This document shows, piece after piece, positions 47,787 to 58,841 of a stretch of DNA of 64,000 bases. The notes beneath the pieces were generated by a model. It was not told the DNA's origin, did not search any database, and was given only the letters and a program-made list of their open reading frames with translations. The stretch is taken from positions 2,542,001 through 2,606,000 of the forward strand of contig JAGTWJ010000001.1 in NCBI GenBank assembly GCA_020064725.1. Reading direction: 5' to 3'. Position 1 is the first letter of the stretch, and each line of letters opens with the position of its first letter. The translations under genes and the position numbers were made by a program. Source of the DNA: Drechslerella dactyloides. Its lineage: Eukaryota > Ascomycota > Orbiliomycetes > Orbiliales > Orbiliaceae.

Positions 47787-49746
47787 TTATGATTGTCCGA
47801 ATCCAATGCAACCCGTCATAATCGAATGGATCTCGTAGGACTCTGGGCTCTTATAGTCTTCCATGGTGGTGCACTCCTCCCAATCTATCACGCAAAGCCG
47901 GCTGGTCTCTGTGTCCCACAGAACATTAGCTTGAGCATCGTGATGCGTAAGATTTCTTTCTCGGAAGCGCCTGAAGGCATCCCGCAGGCTATTCACGAAA
48001 AGCCCTCTCTCCTGGCCGTCCATTCGACTCCAGTGCCATGGAGAGAAGATTTCGCCTTCCCTAAACTCCATAAGAATAATGAAGCCAGGGTTCAGTGGGC
48101 CACGAACGACTTCCCCGGCGGCGTATATGGCGGGTATGTAGCGGCTGTTGGGGAAACAGCTCCTTGCGGTGCACTCGTTCTTGAATCTAGATATCTGCCT
48201 GTTAGTTCACCCGTTTGGCTCATAGCATGCGGAACTGAGCTATACCTCCACTCAGCAAATTCCTCATCTTGGTCCCACCATTTGAGGACTGCGTTCTTTC
48301 CTCCCCAGGAGCAATGGTAGACCGCTCGTTCCTTGTCAACCGTGATTTCGTCCAAAAGTTGACAGGTGTCTATGCTGCCAGTGTCTTTCATGCGAAACTC
48401 GACAGCCGTCGGCTTGAGGGCTGGCGGGTCAAGCAGACTGCTGGGTTCGCTGAGGGGTGGGGGGATTTGAATGTCATCGAGAGATTTTGGTTTGACATTT
48501 TCTTTAACAGGGGCGGCCTTATGGCGACCCCCGACCCCGGTGAATGTAGAATCTCCAGATAACTGGAGTCGCGTCAACTGCTCTGTCGGCAGCATAGGGT
48601 CTGCTGCTTTGCCTCGTGATCCACTCGGTTCTTCGGCACTTCCGGTAGGCATCTGATAGGGTTGATCTCTGCTGGTTGAAGGCCTGTCACTGGCTGGGCC
48701 TGATTCCTGGCCGAGAACCTATACGTTTCGATGAGGTGGTATTTATTTTAATATGTTAAAATGAACTTGGTGTAGTGTTGGCTATCGAAAGTGCTGTGAC
48801 TCACCACACGTTGGTTTGGGAGACCACTTGTGAATTCGTGGCCGTTGGTTTTTGCCAGCCAAACAATGTACAGTAAGCATTCGCGCAACGACGGATTTTG
48901 AGCATCCCTTTTCACAGGAGCCGAGATTGACCATCTGTAATTGTCATCCCTTCGAACAAACTCGGTATACGAGTAGGTGGATAAGAATCCGTATTTGAGG
49001 CCAAATGAATTCATATAGGCCCCGAGTTGTCCTAATGGCGATTAGCAAGATCCACAATGGACTAGTACTGCCGTATATCATATGGGGCCCCGTGGGGGTT
49101 TATGGAAGTCAATGTGCAAGGCATATACTTAGTTTTATGCATTTAAATTGCTCTTATACTGAAGAAGATCTTCGGCCCGCTTACCTAATGGTTTTTCAAG
49201 CTTTGCCTGGAGATCTGGTTGTTCCGGGTTTAAATCGAGCGTCCAGAAGCATTTAAGCTCACCGACCAAAATTAGCTGGGGTGCTGAATTTGCGCTGAGA
49301 ATGGAGACTGCAAAATCGGGAATTAACCTCTCGCCGGCTTCCGATGATGTTTCTGTGGCTTGGACGTCTCCAAACCTGTATTTTTGTAAACCGAATATCT
49401 TTGGAAACGCCAGATTTAACGGCGTACACAGATGCTGAATAAACTTGGCGTGTAATCCAAGTTCACAGGCAACGAGGTAGGATTCCTCTGCTTCGTCAAG
49501 GGATTTGAGACTAGGAACAGTCTGCCTGCGTGGTATTTGTCTCAACATGGTGACAGCATCTTCCCGGAACCTTGTCCATTCATGCATGTACACTCCCGCG
49601 AGACGCCATGCGGTTCTACCAGTGGTTCCTGTGTGTCGAGAGGGTAGGGGCGCGGGGATTAGGGGAGGTGCCCTCATAAGCTGCGTTCTTATCACCTCCA
49701 TCTGATTATCGCTGCTGCGAGCTGCAGCATGCCTGGTCAGCGCCAT
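47787..49746 (-). CDS. PD-(D/E)XK nuclease-like domain fused to kinase-like domain
   Basis: Four exons (49746-49185, 49031-48805, 48718-48246, 48186-47787) join exactly in frame to 553 residues, so the gene is intact. Residues about 85-260 carry a PD-(D/E)XK-type signature: a conserved Glu region near 86-95, PDFAV (Asp144), GELK (Glu163, Lys165), then GQLGAYM and YGFLSTYSYTEFVRR. Residues 265-365 are a Pro/Ser-rich linker. Residues 370-553 have kinase-like landmarks: AVLKWW (Lys409), KNE (Glu425), HHDAQANVLW (Asp504, Asn508) and VIDWEE (Asp522 in place of DFG). Nuclease-kinase fusions of this kind occur in fungal and oomycete Crinkler/transposon-linked families; that link is from general knowledge. 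No signal peptide. It lies in the least gene-dense part of the window. Function unknown. Confidence 0.82.
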
Positions 49747-49890
49747 CACGTGTAGGTTAAGCGATTTTGAACGAAGAGGGAGGTGATTATAGAGGGATAT
49801 TCTGCGCGAAGTAACACATGAAGAGGGAATAATCGAAGGATATATGGTCAGAGAGACGACACCAAATAGATCTAGTAGAAGATTGTGTTC

Positions 49891-49891
49891 G

Positions 49892-49951
<60 letters not shown>
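49891..49951. repeat. (GA)n microsatellite
   Basis: About 60 bp of AG dinucleotides with three short interruptions, about 145 bp upstream of the nuclease-kinase start codon. Confidence 0.9.
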
Positions 49952-49957
<6 letters not shown>

Positions 49958-49989
49958 GCTCTGGAGCTGGGAGGGAGATATCTATAGGG

Positions 49990-50055
49990 CTACTAGAGCT
50001 CAGGAGAGTCAGGGTTCTGAAGCTACCAGAGCTAAGGAGAGTGAAAGCTCTGGGG
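49990..50055. repeat. 33-bp tandem repeat, two diverged copies
   Basis: Copy 1 begins CTACTAGAGCTCAGGAGAGT at 49990, copy 2 begins CTACCAGAGCTAAGGAGAGT at 50023. By eye 25 of 33 positions match. Confidence 0.7.
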
Positions 50056-50474
50056 CTTGCATGGAAGATGAACACTCTAGAGCTATGAAGATGAATTGAT
50101 ATTTGTGGTTCCTAACCAATTGCAATGATGGTATCGAAAATTAGTCAAATCAAAGATACATTCCATTACCAGTGCTGGCAAACCCCGCTAATACTCATGC
50201 AGTCTGGAGATTTTATGCATATTCTATAGATCTCGTATAGTATACGTATACGATCGTCTCAATTTGTTATCACCTAAACAGGCTCCACGACTTCTTATTT
50301 ACCTTGACTGAAGGCTACAGAACTAGACTTCTACCTAAGACTAGACATACCTTTTGGTGCATTCGATAACCCAGATTTATGTGCCATGAAGCAACAAGTG
50401 ATGCCTATCAAGTAAGGACTTAAGTAAGTTAGAACAGTGTACTCCCAGTTCCTGAGCTAAGGACCGCGTCGCAA

Positions 50475-50517
50475 CATGTATGTATGTACGTATGTATGTA
50501 TGTACGTATGTATGTAC
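50475..50517. repeat. TATG/TACG tetranucleotide repeat
   Basis: About ten units of TATG or TACG, about 310 bp upstream of the CEM1 start codon. Confidence 0.85.
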
Positions 50518-50824
50518 ACGTGCACGTAGCATCCAAACCAATAAATAAATACAAAATGAGGACCATTGATCTCTCGAACTGCTAGTTAACTGGTGGGCAC
50601 GCCTAAGATTTCAATCAGTAGACAGGTTCGAGATGGTGTCGCTGGCGCTGTTGAGCCGCATTTTGATTATAATGTAGAAGCAGGGGCATGTCATGCAACG
50701 CAGAAAGTTGAGCTCACTAGGCTCATAATCCAACACGGCGAGCTCGCCAGGCAGTTGCTGGCAACTATCGATATTCCCACTATCAGAATACGTATCGAGA
50801 TCGAAAGAGGTACGCGAGTAGATA

Positions 50825-52442
50825 ATGCGGCGCGTCGTCGTCACTGGCCTCGGCTGTGTTACTCCCCTGGGCGTTGGTATGCTCCCGATTATCTAACTCT
50901 CCGCCCACACTATGCTCTGCCCTGATCGTTAACTGAAGTGACTGACGTGTTTGTGTAGGCACTCGGGTCTCATGGAATCGCCTCATTTCAGGTGCATGCG
51001 GTATCGTTTCAACTAGAAGTCTCGACGCAGATGGAGCCTACCGGAATATTCCGTGTCAGGTTGCGGCACTCGTGCCTTCCAGCGATGCACCAGATCATTG
51101 GAGCGAAAAGCGGTATGGCCTAAAGCTAGGGCGGATCGCGAAGTTTTCCCAGTACGCGATGGTCGCGGCTCGGGAGGCGCTGGATGACGCCGGATTTAAG
51201 GAAGAGAAGTTCGCGGACAACCTAGCGGAGAGAGTAGTATGCGATGTTCAATTTCTCTACATAACACCATATTACTCTGTAGAAAAAGTTTGATACTAAT
51301 CAAGATGCATGTTTTCCCCATGGGTATCATGATATCAGGGCGTCTGCATCGGCAGCGGCATAGGCTCCTTCGAAGATGTCTACGAAACAACCTTGCAATG
51401 GGTGAAGAAAGTATGGCACACAGCCCCTCACTCAGGCGGTCTACCACAATGACAGTCAATACTGACGTTGAGATCCTGAAATAGGGCTATAAAAGCATCA
51501 GCCCGCACTTCGTCCCTCGCCTCCTCATCAACATGGCTGCCGGCCATGTCTCCATGCGCTACAACATCAAGGGCCCTAACCACGCCGCTTCCACCGCCTG
51601 CACGACAGGTCTACACTCCATCGGCGACGCTTCGTACTTCATTCAGCGTGGCACAGCAGACATCATGCTCGCGGGCGGCGCTGAGTCTTGTATCCATCCG
51701 CTCGCTATCGCAGGGTTTGCGAAGGCCAGAGCTCTGAGCACAGATTTCAACGATACGCCGACAATATCATCACGTCCGTTCGACCGTCAGCGGGCAGGGT
51801 TCGTCATGGGTGAGGGTGCAGGTATACTAGTGCTCGAGGAATTGCAGCATGCGAAAGAGCGTGGGGCGGGGATATATGCCGAAGTCAATGGGTACGGGTT
51901 ATCAGCTGACGCCTGGCACATTACCGCTCCACCGGCGGATGGAGACGGCGCGTTCAGATCGATGAAAGGGGCATTGAAGGATGCCGGAATAAAACCTGGA
52001 GATGTGGATTACGTTAATGCTCATGCGACGGGAACTAAACTTGGCGATGCGGCCGAGAATATTGCTATCAAAAGATTACTGATTCGTGAAGGTGAGAAGA
52101 AACCGGAGGAGGTGAATATTTCCAGTATCAAAGGGGCGATTGGCCATTTGCTTGGCGCGGCAGGTGCAGTGGAGAGTATAATGACGATTCAGGCAATTAG
52201 TCAGGTATGTTTTTTGTATTACCGTGACTTTCGACGAGTTCGAGTTAGTACTAACAGAAAGCATGAAGGGGATTTTGCCGCCTACACTGAATCTCGACAA
52301 CGCTGGTGATCCGCCGGAGGATTTTGATTGCAATTATGTACCACATGAGGCCCAGACGGGTGACATTCGTGTGGCTTTGTGTAATAGCTTTGGCTTCGGT
52401 GGAACGAATGCCAGCGTATGTTTTACGAGGTATGCAGATTGA
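50825..52442 (+). CDS. CEM1: Mitochondrial 3-oxoacyl-[acyl-carrier-protein] synthase
   Basis: Condensing enzyme (KAS) of type II mitochondrial fatty acid synthesis, which supplies octanoyl-ACP for lipoate. Exons 50825-50876, 50959-51236, 51339-51410, 51485-52204 and 52269-52442 sum to 431 residues. The active-site Cys lies in NHAASTACTTGLHSIGDA. The two catalytic His are in VNAHATGTKLGD and KGAIGHLLGAAGAVES. The C-terminal CNSFGFGGTNAS block is intact. The protein starts at the fold itself (MRRVVVTGLGCVTPLG), so any targeting signal is very short; yeast Cem1 is mitochondrial, and location here is inferred from the family. Confidence 0.96.
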
Positions 52443-53124
52443 GTTGAAGGGATCAAATCATCGGTCATGGATGTCTCCGCATACAGCTGCTAGCATGCTA
52501 GAGAGCCCCAACCTGTAGATATATGTATATAGCCTGGCTCCTAGAGCCTTCACAGCAGGAATAGCGATACATCGATACTGCTTGCATGCGTGTAAAGAAA
52601 CGTTAAACCATTGAAAGCGGATTTTGGGCCTCAGAATCCCAACTTCGCCGTCATATATATGTGATTGACCTCTGACCGGAAAAGCAATATGTGTAGACCG
52701 TACGACAAAGGAAAGAACAGAGAAAACGACAATAGAGGGATGAGAGCTGGAACGCTGGAACGAATGCAGTCCAGTTTCGCAGAGATGTGTTTGCATCTAT
52801 CTGTCGGCCATTGCATGCCAGCAGGCGGGTTCAGGGACCAGAGCCTTCTCACTACCTAATCCACGCAGGAGAAATATCCTGGCTGCTGCGCATAAAGTAG
52901 AATGCAATGGCTTTGAAAGGCGATGAGAAGAACAAAGAAGGAAAAACGATATCCATATATCCCAGCCCAGTCTTAAATCTAGGCGCCACCTCATCGTCAG
53001 TTTGAGCGCTGCTGCCACGTCATGTCGTTAGCAGACTACTCCCGTGTGCCGTTTTGCCCCCTACGGCTGCTGTTTCCGAGACTGCTATGCTTGGTTATGG
53101 ATGCTGGTTGTGTCATGAAATCGA
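52443..53124. other. Convergent intergenic spacer
   Basis: 682 bp between the CEM1 and deadenylase stops. Short antisense open frames only, with no domain seen. Confidence 0.5.
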
Positions 53125-55575
53125 TCATATCGTGAATTCCCCTTCAATGGTCCCGTTAACACGGAGCCGGCCCCCGAAGACTGTCCAAAATTTACTTGAC
53201 CAGCTAGGGATACGGGCTAAAGCGGGAGTCTTCTCGAACTCTACCATTTTAGCCAGTCCGGCGCGGGGTGGTCGCGCTGCTAAGGCTTCTTCGATCTCCT
53301 GCTTGCGTTTATCGAGTTCGGATGTCGACTCAGACGGCATCAGAGGCGTGTCCGAGCCCGCATTGTACATGCGAAAAGCCAACTTCACCAGGGCGCGGGC
53401 AGTGCTCCTGTCGTGAATTCTGTCAGTGCTGCTTACAATCCTGAGACGGCTGATGATTTCTTACCAAGCATCATACCCGGCTTCGTGCTCCTGAGTCTGA
53501 CTGTCGTAGTTATAGGAGCCAATTTTCAGTTCTAGAAACTGTTAGATTGACATGTACCACCGAAAATGATGAACATGGGGGATAGCTTGCCTATTTTTGG
53601 GAGCTCCTGGTAGCCGAACTTAACGGACAGTTCCTGGAGACAGCTCGACATCTCACTCTGCTTCGTTGTCAGTATTGTAGAACACCTAGAAGCTCACAGA
53701 TGAGCGAGGTTATTCACTCACGTAGAGATAGTGATCGACGTTCAGCGCCAGGAATTTGGTATCGACAATTCTGGAGTATTCCATGTGAGCTCACTAAAAT
53801 GAATAATGGGGAAACGGATCGATGTGTAACTCACAAACCAAACTCCTTGCGTAGCAAACGCCGAAAGTCATCCAAGGTGTCGGGGAGCTCGCCGATAAAC
53901 ATCCGATACAGGTAGCACAGGTCGCCAAAGCAGTTATGGCCGACGATAGGCTTCTTGAGTCTCATGATCTCATCGATAAGGAGCCGAACGCCGCGCTGTT
54001 CGTCCAAGATAGTTTCAAAATGTTGCTCCCTTGCCTTTGCTCTATCCATTTCGCGTGCCTCGACGCGGGGCTGCACTTGGAAGTGCCTGTCATAGCTTTG
54101 ACCGACGAGGTGCGGATACTCTTTGCGGAGCATCTGATGGATGAGCCGCCGCTGATAGCCATTGAACACTTCGTCCTGGTGAGATGGTGTGAGATTGAGA
54201 AAGGCGCCAGGATCCTAAAGCCCGTGTTGGAACTCTCGATGTGTCTGGGTAGGGGACTCACTCTACTTACCCTTGAATTTTCTTTCCACCAGGAGTCGAT
54301 AGTGTCCCTTGCCACCTGAAGAATTGGCTGCTCGCACGGGTCGACAAAGATGTCATTCTCCAGGTCCGCTTCGTTCATCCGCTTGAGTTCGCGGATGTAC
54401 GCCTCCTCAGAGTGGCTGAGGTAGGGGACCCCCTGGGAGTAGAGCTTGTTGAAGTCGAACCCATGCTTCTGGTGGAAGTGCATGGCTGGAGACAATCAAA
54501 GAAAGGTAAGCTTCATGCTGGATACATCGGGGACGAGACATCGCGAATCAACTATCTTATACTTTAGACGCTCCGCCAAGCGAGTGGAATTTGCTATTTA
54601 GCAGAGCGTCTGGAAGACAAGATAGTACAGGAGTTGTTCGAGCCACGGCCAAGGAAAGGTTTGTGGAACACAACAAGGATGGTGTTGTCTGTGGAAGCTC
54701 CGTTGTTGGTTGTGTGCGGAGCTTCTTAAGACTACAAGAAAGTGTCATAGACAGGAAGCGAGAGATATGTGTGTTGCTTCTAAGCAAAAGGAACAAAAGG
54801 ACGGCAGCTTCACAAAGATATTGGGTTCAGTCTCAGTCCCATGCCTCTGTCATTTTAGTTTCTGAGACAGAGGCCTAGGCTGTGAGACAAGAATGCGTTC
54901 TTTGGTGCTCTGACAACTTGAGACAAAAAGGCGGGGGTACATTGTTCGTGCGGAAACAGAAATGGAGCTCTTTAAGAAAAGTTGAAGGCCAGGGTTCTTC
55001 CAGGAGTCAGTGTGATGAAGGGTGAAATTGGATAGAAAGAAACAGAGTGGTCGAAGGCCAAACCACTTACCATCAGCGGTGCAGCAAAAGATCCTGTCGT
55101 AGTGTAGGTGGGGATGGACAATGGGGCTCATGTAGAAGTTGAAGGTTTTGGCAATGTATTTGTGCATGGTGTGGTCCCATGCAACAAAACAGAGCCCCAT
55201 TTGGAGCACGCAATACTTTTGTGCCGACTCCTAGAAAATCGAAGGAATAAGAAGACTGAAGAGAAATCGAGAGACGGTGGAGCTCGAAGGGGTATGCTTA
55301 CCTTGCTGATCTGATATCGCTCTTCCAGAGTCGGCTTGCGTGATCGTTCGACTTTGCCTGGGAACGCCCCGCGGTTGGAGTCGTTGACGATCCCAGAATA
55401 CTCAAAGTCGAAGGAGATGAACTAGATCACATTCGTCACTATGAGGAAGGGGAGGAGGAGGAAGAGGAGGAGGAGCAGGACAGCTTTGACTTACCTCCGC
55501 GTCCTGGATGAGCTTGAGGATGTGAGGAAGCCTCTCCTTGAGGTGCTTCCTCTGCACATCGACCTCAGACGACAT
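53125..55575 (-). CDS. CAF1/PARN-family poly(A)-specific 3' exoribonuclease
   Basis: DEDDh exonuclease that shortens poly(A) tails. Nine exons (55575-55495, 55421-55302, 55230-55071, 54485-54271, 54175-53835, 53770-53722, 53657-53591, 53531-53465, 53407-53125) give 460 residues exactly in frame. Catalytic residues are visible: Asp32 and Glu34 in FISFDFEYSGI, Asp277 in PIVGHNCFGDLCYLYRMF, and His360/Asp365 in HEAGYDAW. IVDTKFLAL is the usual block between them. The long insert between the first and second motifs and the overall size fit PARN better than the shorter Pop2/Caf1. Intron 7 has a GC donor (AG|GCAAGC), and intron 3 is 585 nt, far longer than the others. Confidence 0.9.
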
Positions 55576-58500
55576 CTTGGGCGGGCCGTTGATTGTCGTC
55601 TGGGTGAGCTGAGGAGGGAGGAGAGAACTTGATGGTGGGCAGAGACTGTGGTTGTCTCTTGCCCGGACCTGCCGCAGCTTGGGAGGGGCGCCTTATCCTT
55701 TATTGTTGCCCAGGACCACAAAGGTACCTAGGTCTTGAGCTTGGGCTAGGAAGATGCAAAGCCCAGGATGGTGCAGGGCCGAGAAGCTTCGAAGAAAACG
55801 AGAGGGGAGGTCGCAGGTGAAACGATGCGAGGATGGGAGAGGACAAGAAGTTTCACTGGCCTTGGGCCAAGTGAGAAGGCAGGAAGGTTTGAAAGATGGC
55901 TTCTTGCGTGAGATGTGAGTTAGTTGGCTGTTGCGGTGAGAAGTTAAGAGGAAGAAGAGGGGACAGGGGAGAAGGAAGAAAGAGAGAGGAAAGGAAAGAG
56001 GAATGTCTGGGAGGGAGGACTTGAATATAAAGGTTTTGAATGACGAGGAGGAGGCGAGGGAAAAGTTTGCAATGAGCTAACGAAAGCGTGTGAGGTGCTG
56101 GTTTCAGGACATCGAGGGAAACCCGGCAAGATGATGCTCTGGTGATGAGGGAAAATATTGGAAGAGTCAAGAGGCGGGAAAATATTGTGGGGTGATACCA
56201 TGACACGTTGAACGGACGTTTGGAATGCTATCGGAAATCAAGCGTGTTGAAGATTCCCTAGGCTGGCTGGACCACGGGAAGCTTCTCGGCCAAACCTTCA
56301 ATCTTGACACAGACAATATTGAAATCAAACACAGACCCACAAGTCACAATGAAAACATGAAGAACAGCCACAGCAAGTCAGTATCTAGCGCAGAGCCACG
56401 AATTGTAGCTGAAAGCAATACTTGATAGACATATATCTCGAGGCTGGATGCTGCTGATTCCAATAGCCCGAGCAATGAAATGGACAGGAATGAACAGTAG
56501 TATTGTGATATTGTGATCTCGGAATCTCAAAGATAAATATAAAACTCAAACGAGGGTGGATGTAGAAAATGCAGAAGCAGAAGATGCGGAAATTGTCTCG
56601 ATCGAAGTTGAATGGTACGTACCTAGGTACCTGCAACTGTTTACAGAAGCCGTCGTTGTTCTGTGTCTTCAGAGTAATTGACACGATATGCCTCTCCCTC
56701 AGAGACCAAGTAACGTCGTATACGATCGTAGCGAAAGCAAAATCGTAATGCAGAACAACTATTTCGATTCCGTGAGATCTGCTCTCAATTGGATTGAGAC
56801 TGTGACGCTAGCCTCTGGCCCAAGAGGCGTGCTTAAGGGATGGATGCGAGGCTGCCCGGAACCTTAGGCTCCGGCTGCTCGCTTTGAAGCACGCCTTTCG
56901 GCCTTTGCTAGATCTGGCTTCTACTCAGTAATTGTCAGGTTAAATGATTCCTTTGTGAGGACTAGTAGCCTGGGCCAACTAAGTGCACGCAAGAGTCTAG
57001 GAACCTACCTGTCCTGATGGGCTGGTGGACAAGTCAGTCGAATCCGAAATGAGACGACCAAAGGGTAAACTTTGCGAGGTCTTTCCAGTATTGGGAAGGG
57101 AAGAGTATATTCTTCGCTTGGGACGAGTAAAAGTCAGCATTTTGCATGTTAGAGATGACGGGGAGAGAAAGAGAACAGCGAACCCGAGACTTTCAGCTAA
57201 GGAAATCAGTTTCCAAAGCGTAAAGATTGAGCCAACGATTTCTTTATATATTATATCGCTTTTGTTAGACGATGAAATTGAGACCGGATATCTTTCTGTA
57301 TGTCGATAGCGTGAGATAGAGCTCTTTTGTTGGAAAAAATGAGATGAATTACAGAATGAAGGTGTGGAGGAATGGAGATGCTGGTGAGTGCAGGAGCGTG
57401 AGCTTTCTTCTATACTTCCAGAGTATTGATCAGGAAAAATAATTCCAAAGTAGACAGACGATGCTGATGAGGGAAACATTGCATTGTTGGCCAAGCTTAC
57501 ACTGCTGAGAATTGCCGAGCCTACAAAATAACTTACACAACAACGAGAAAGTCTCGCGCTCTTTTCGGAATTGGTATGATTCAATATATGAGCGATAGCT
57601 ATGAGGCCTACTATGATCGGCGACGTCCGATAACTGGTGACTCGACCGAAAGGAATTGTTAGCATAAGTGAAAGACTCTGATTCTAAATATCTTAACTGA
57701 ACTCCCTCCCGCCTCGCCGTAGGTACCGCTGCATACCGTTGATGCGTCTGTTTACCTACTGTATCCAGGCTTTATACGAGGCCAATCGCCACCTCCGTTT
57801 GCTGCCTACCGTTTAACTGCGTTGCGCGCTGTTGGAATTTCGAATTAACAGCCGCAGAGCAAGAAGGTTTCGCGAGACGCGGCTCAAAGTTCGAGGACTT
57901 GCCGCGACGACCAGGCCAGGGTATGCTGGTCTTCGGGAGGTTTGCTCCTTTTCTGCAGATGGTGCATGCAGACGCCCCCAAATTACAGTGTGCATGCGTA
58001 CGCCGACCAGACCTGACCGATGCACTGCGTGAGAGAGGCTCAAAAGTTATCCGGCTGGCACAAGTACTTGCACACGCATCGACCAAATGTTGGAAATTCC
58101 CGACGGGTATTGTGTCAGGTTAAAGTTGGTTCCCGGTGCCAAAAATATCTCGATTGATGTGAATGAATGCGAATGACCGAGCCAAACCATGCCTGAATTT
58201 CTTAGCTGGGACACTTGCAGGATGGCTTTGGGCTAGTGTGGGGCACAGATGGCCCCAGTCGTCCACGGAGTTTGGCGATTGTACCTCATAAGACACTTAC
58301 CTGGGCCCACATATATCTGTCGTGATACCTTGCTGGAAAGAACGACAGCGGGCTTAGCCATTGCATCGCGGATCGGATTTTGAGGTCGTCAGAGTAAGCT
58401 TGTGCACTTTTGTGACTGTGTAACATGACAAGCAAAATACCACAAGCAACGCGCTGTCGTTTCCAGATGGGATCCTACAGCTGACGGCCAGTAGGTAACG

Positions 58501-58841
58501 ATCGCTCAGGCGCTACTGATGCCAAACTTGGAATGCACATGAAAAAAAGAAGCTAGTTATATTCCGAGAGGAACCGATTGATGGTGATATGTTTTCGCTG
58601 ACACATACTAAGGATGCCATTCATTGAGACATATAATGAATACCAAAGCGGCGACTTGCCGAAGAGAACCCAATCATGACGGATATTGTACACTACTAGT
58701 TCGTATTTGAAGCGTCTCATAGTCAGCAGAACCAGAACTCCCTCTAGACAAAGCCAGAATCAATGATGACGCCTTCTTTTCCGTTTCATGCTTTTTTTTT
58801 TTTTTTTTTTTTTGCCGGTTACGGTCATGACGCTATACATC
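55576..58841. other. Long gene-poor region
   Basis: About 3.3 kb. It is purine-rich on the plus strand near 55440-56000, probably the deadenylase promoter. A perfect 10-bp inverted repeat lies at 56824-56833 / 56886-56895. A 222-codon open frame (57665-56997, minus) is Ser-rich and lacks any recognisable domain; it is not called as a gene. A 22-nt T run (58792-58813) belongs to the retrocopy candidate described under findings. Confidence 0.5.
58792..58813 (-). repeat. 22-nt A tract downstream of intronless gene
   Basis: T22 on the plus strand, which is A22 on the coding strand of the adjacent gene, starting 28 nt after its stop codon. It abuts one copy of a 7-bp direct repeat. Confidence 0.9.

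Larger units (their letters stand above)
49747..50824. other. Repeat-rich divergent region before CEM1
   Basis: About 1.1 kb between the start codons of the nuclease-kinase gene and CEM1. It holds a GA tract (49891-49951), a diverged 33-bp tandem pair (49990-50055) and a TATG/TACG tract (50475-50517). An open frame at 49885-50088 is only the translation of these repeats. Confidence 0.6.

Noticed and set aside
49885..50088. Open frame with Arg/Glu repeats and a leucine-rich-looking second half
   Set aside because: It is just the translation of the GA microsatellite and the 33-bp tandem repeat; no independent evidence for coding.
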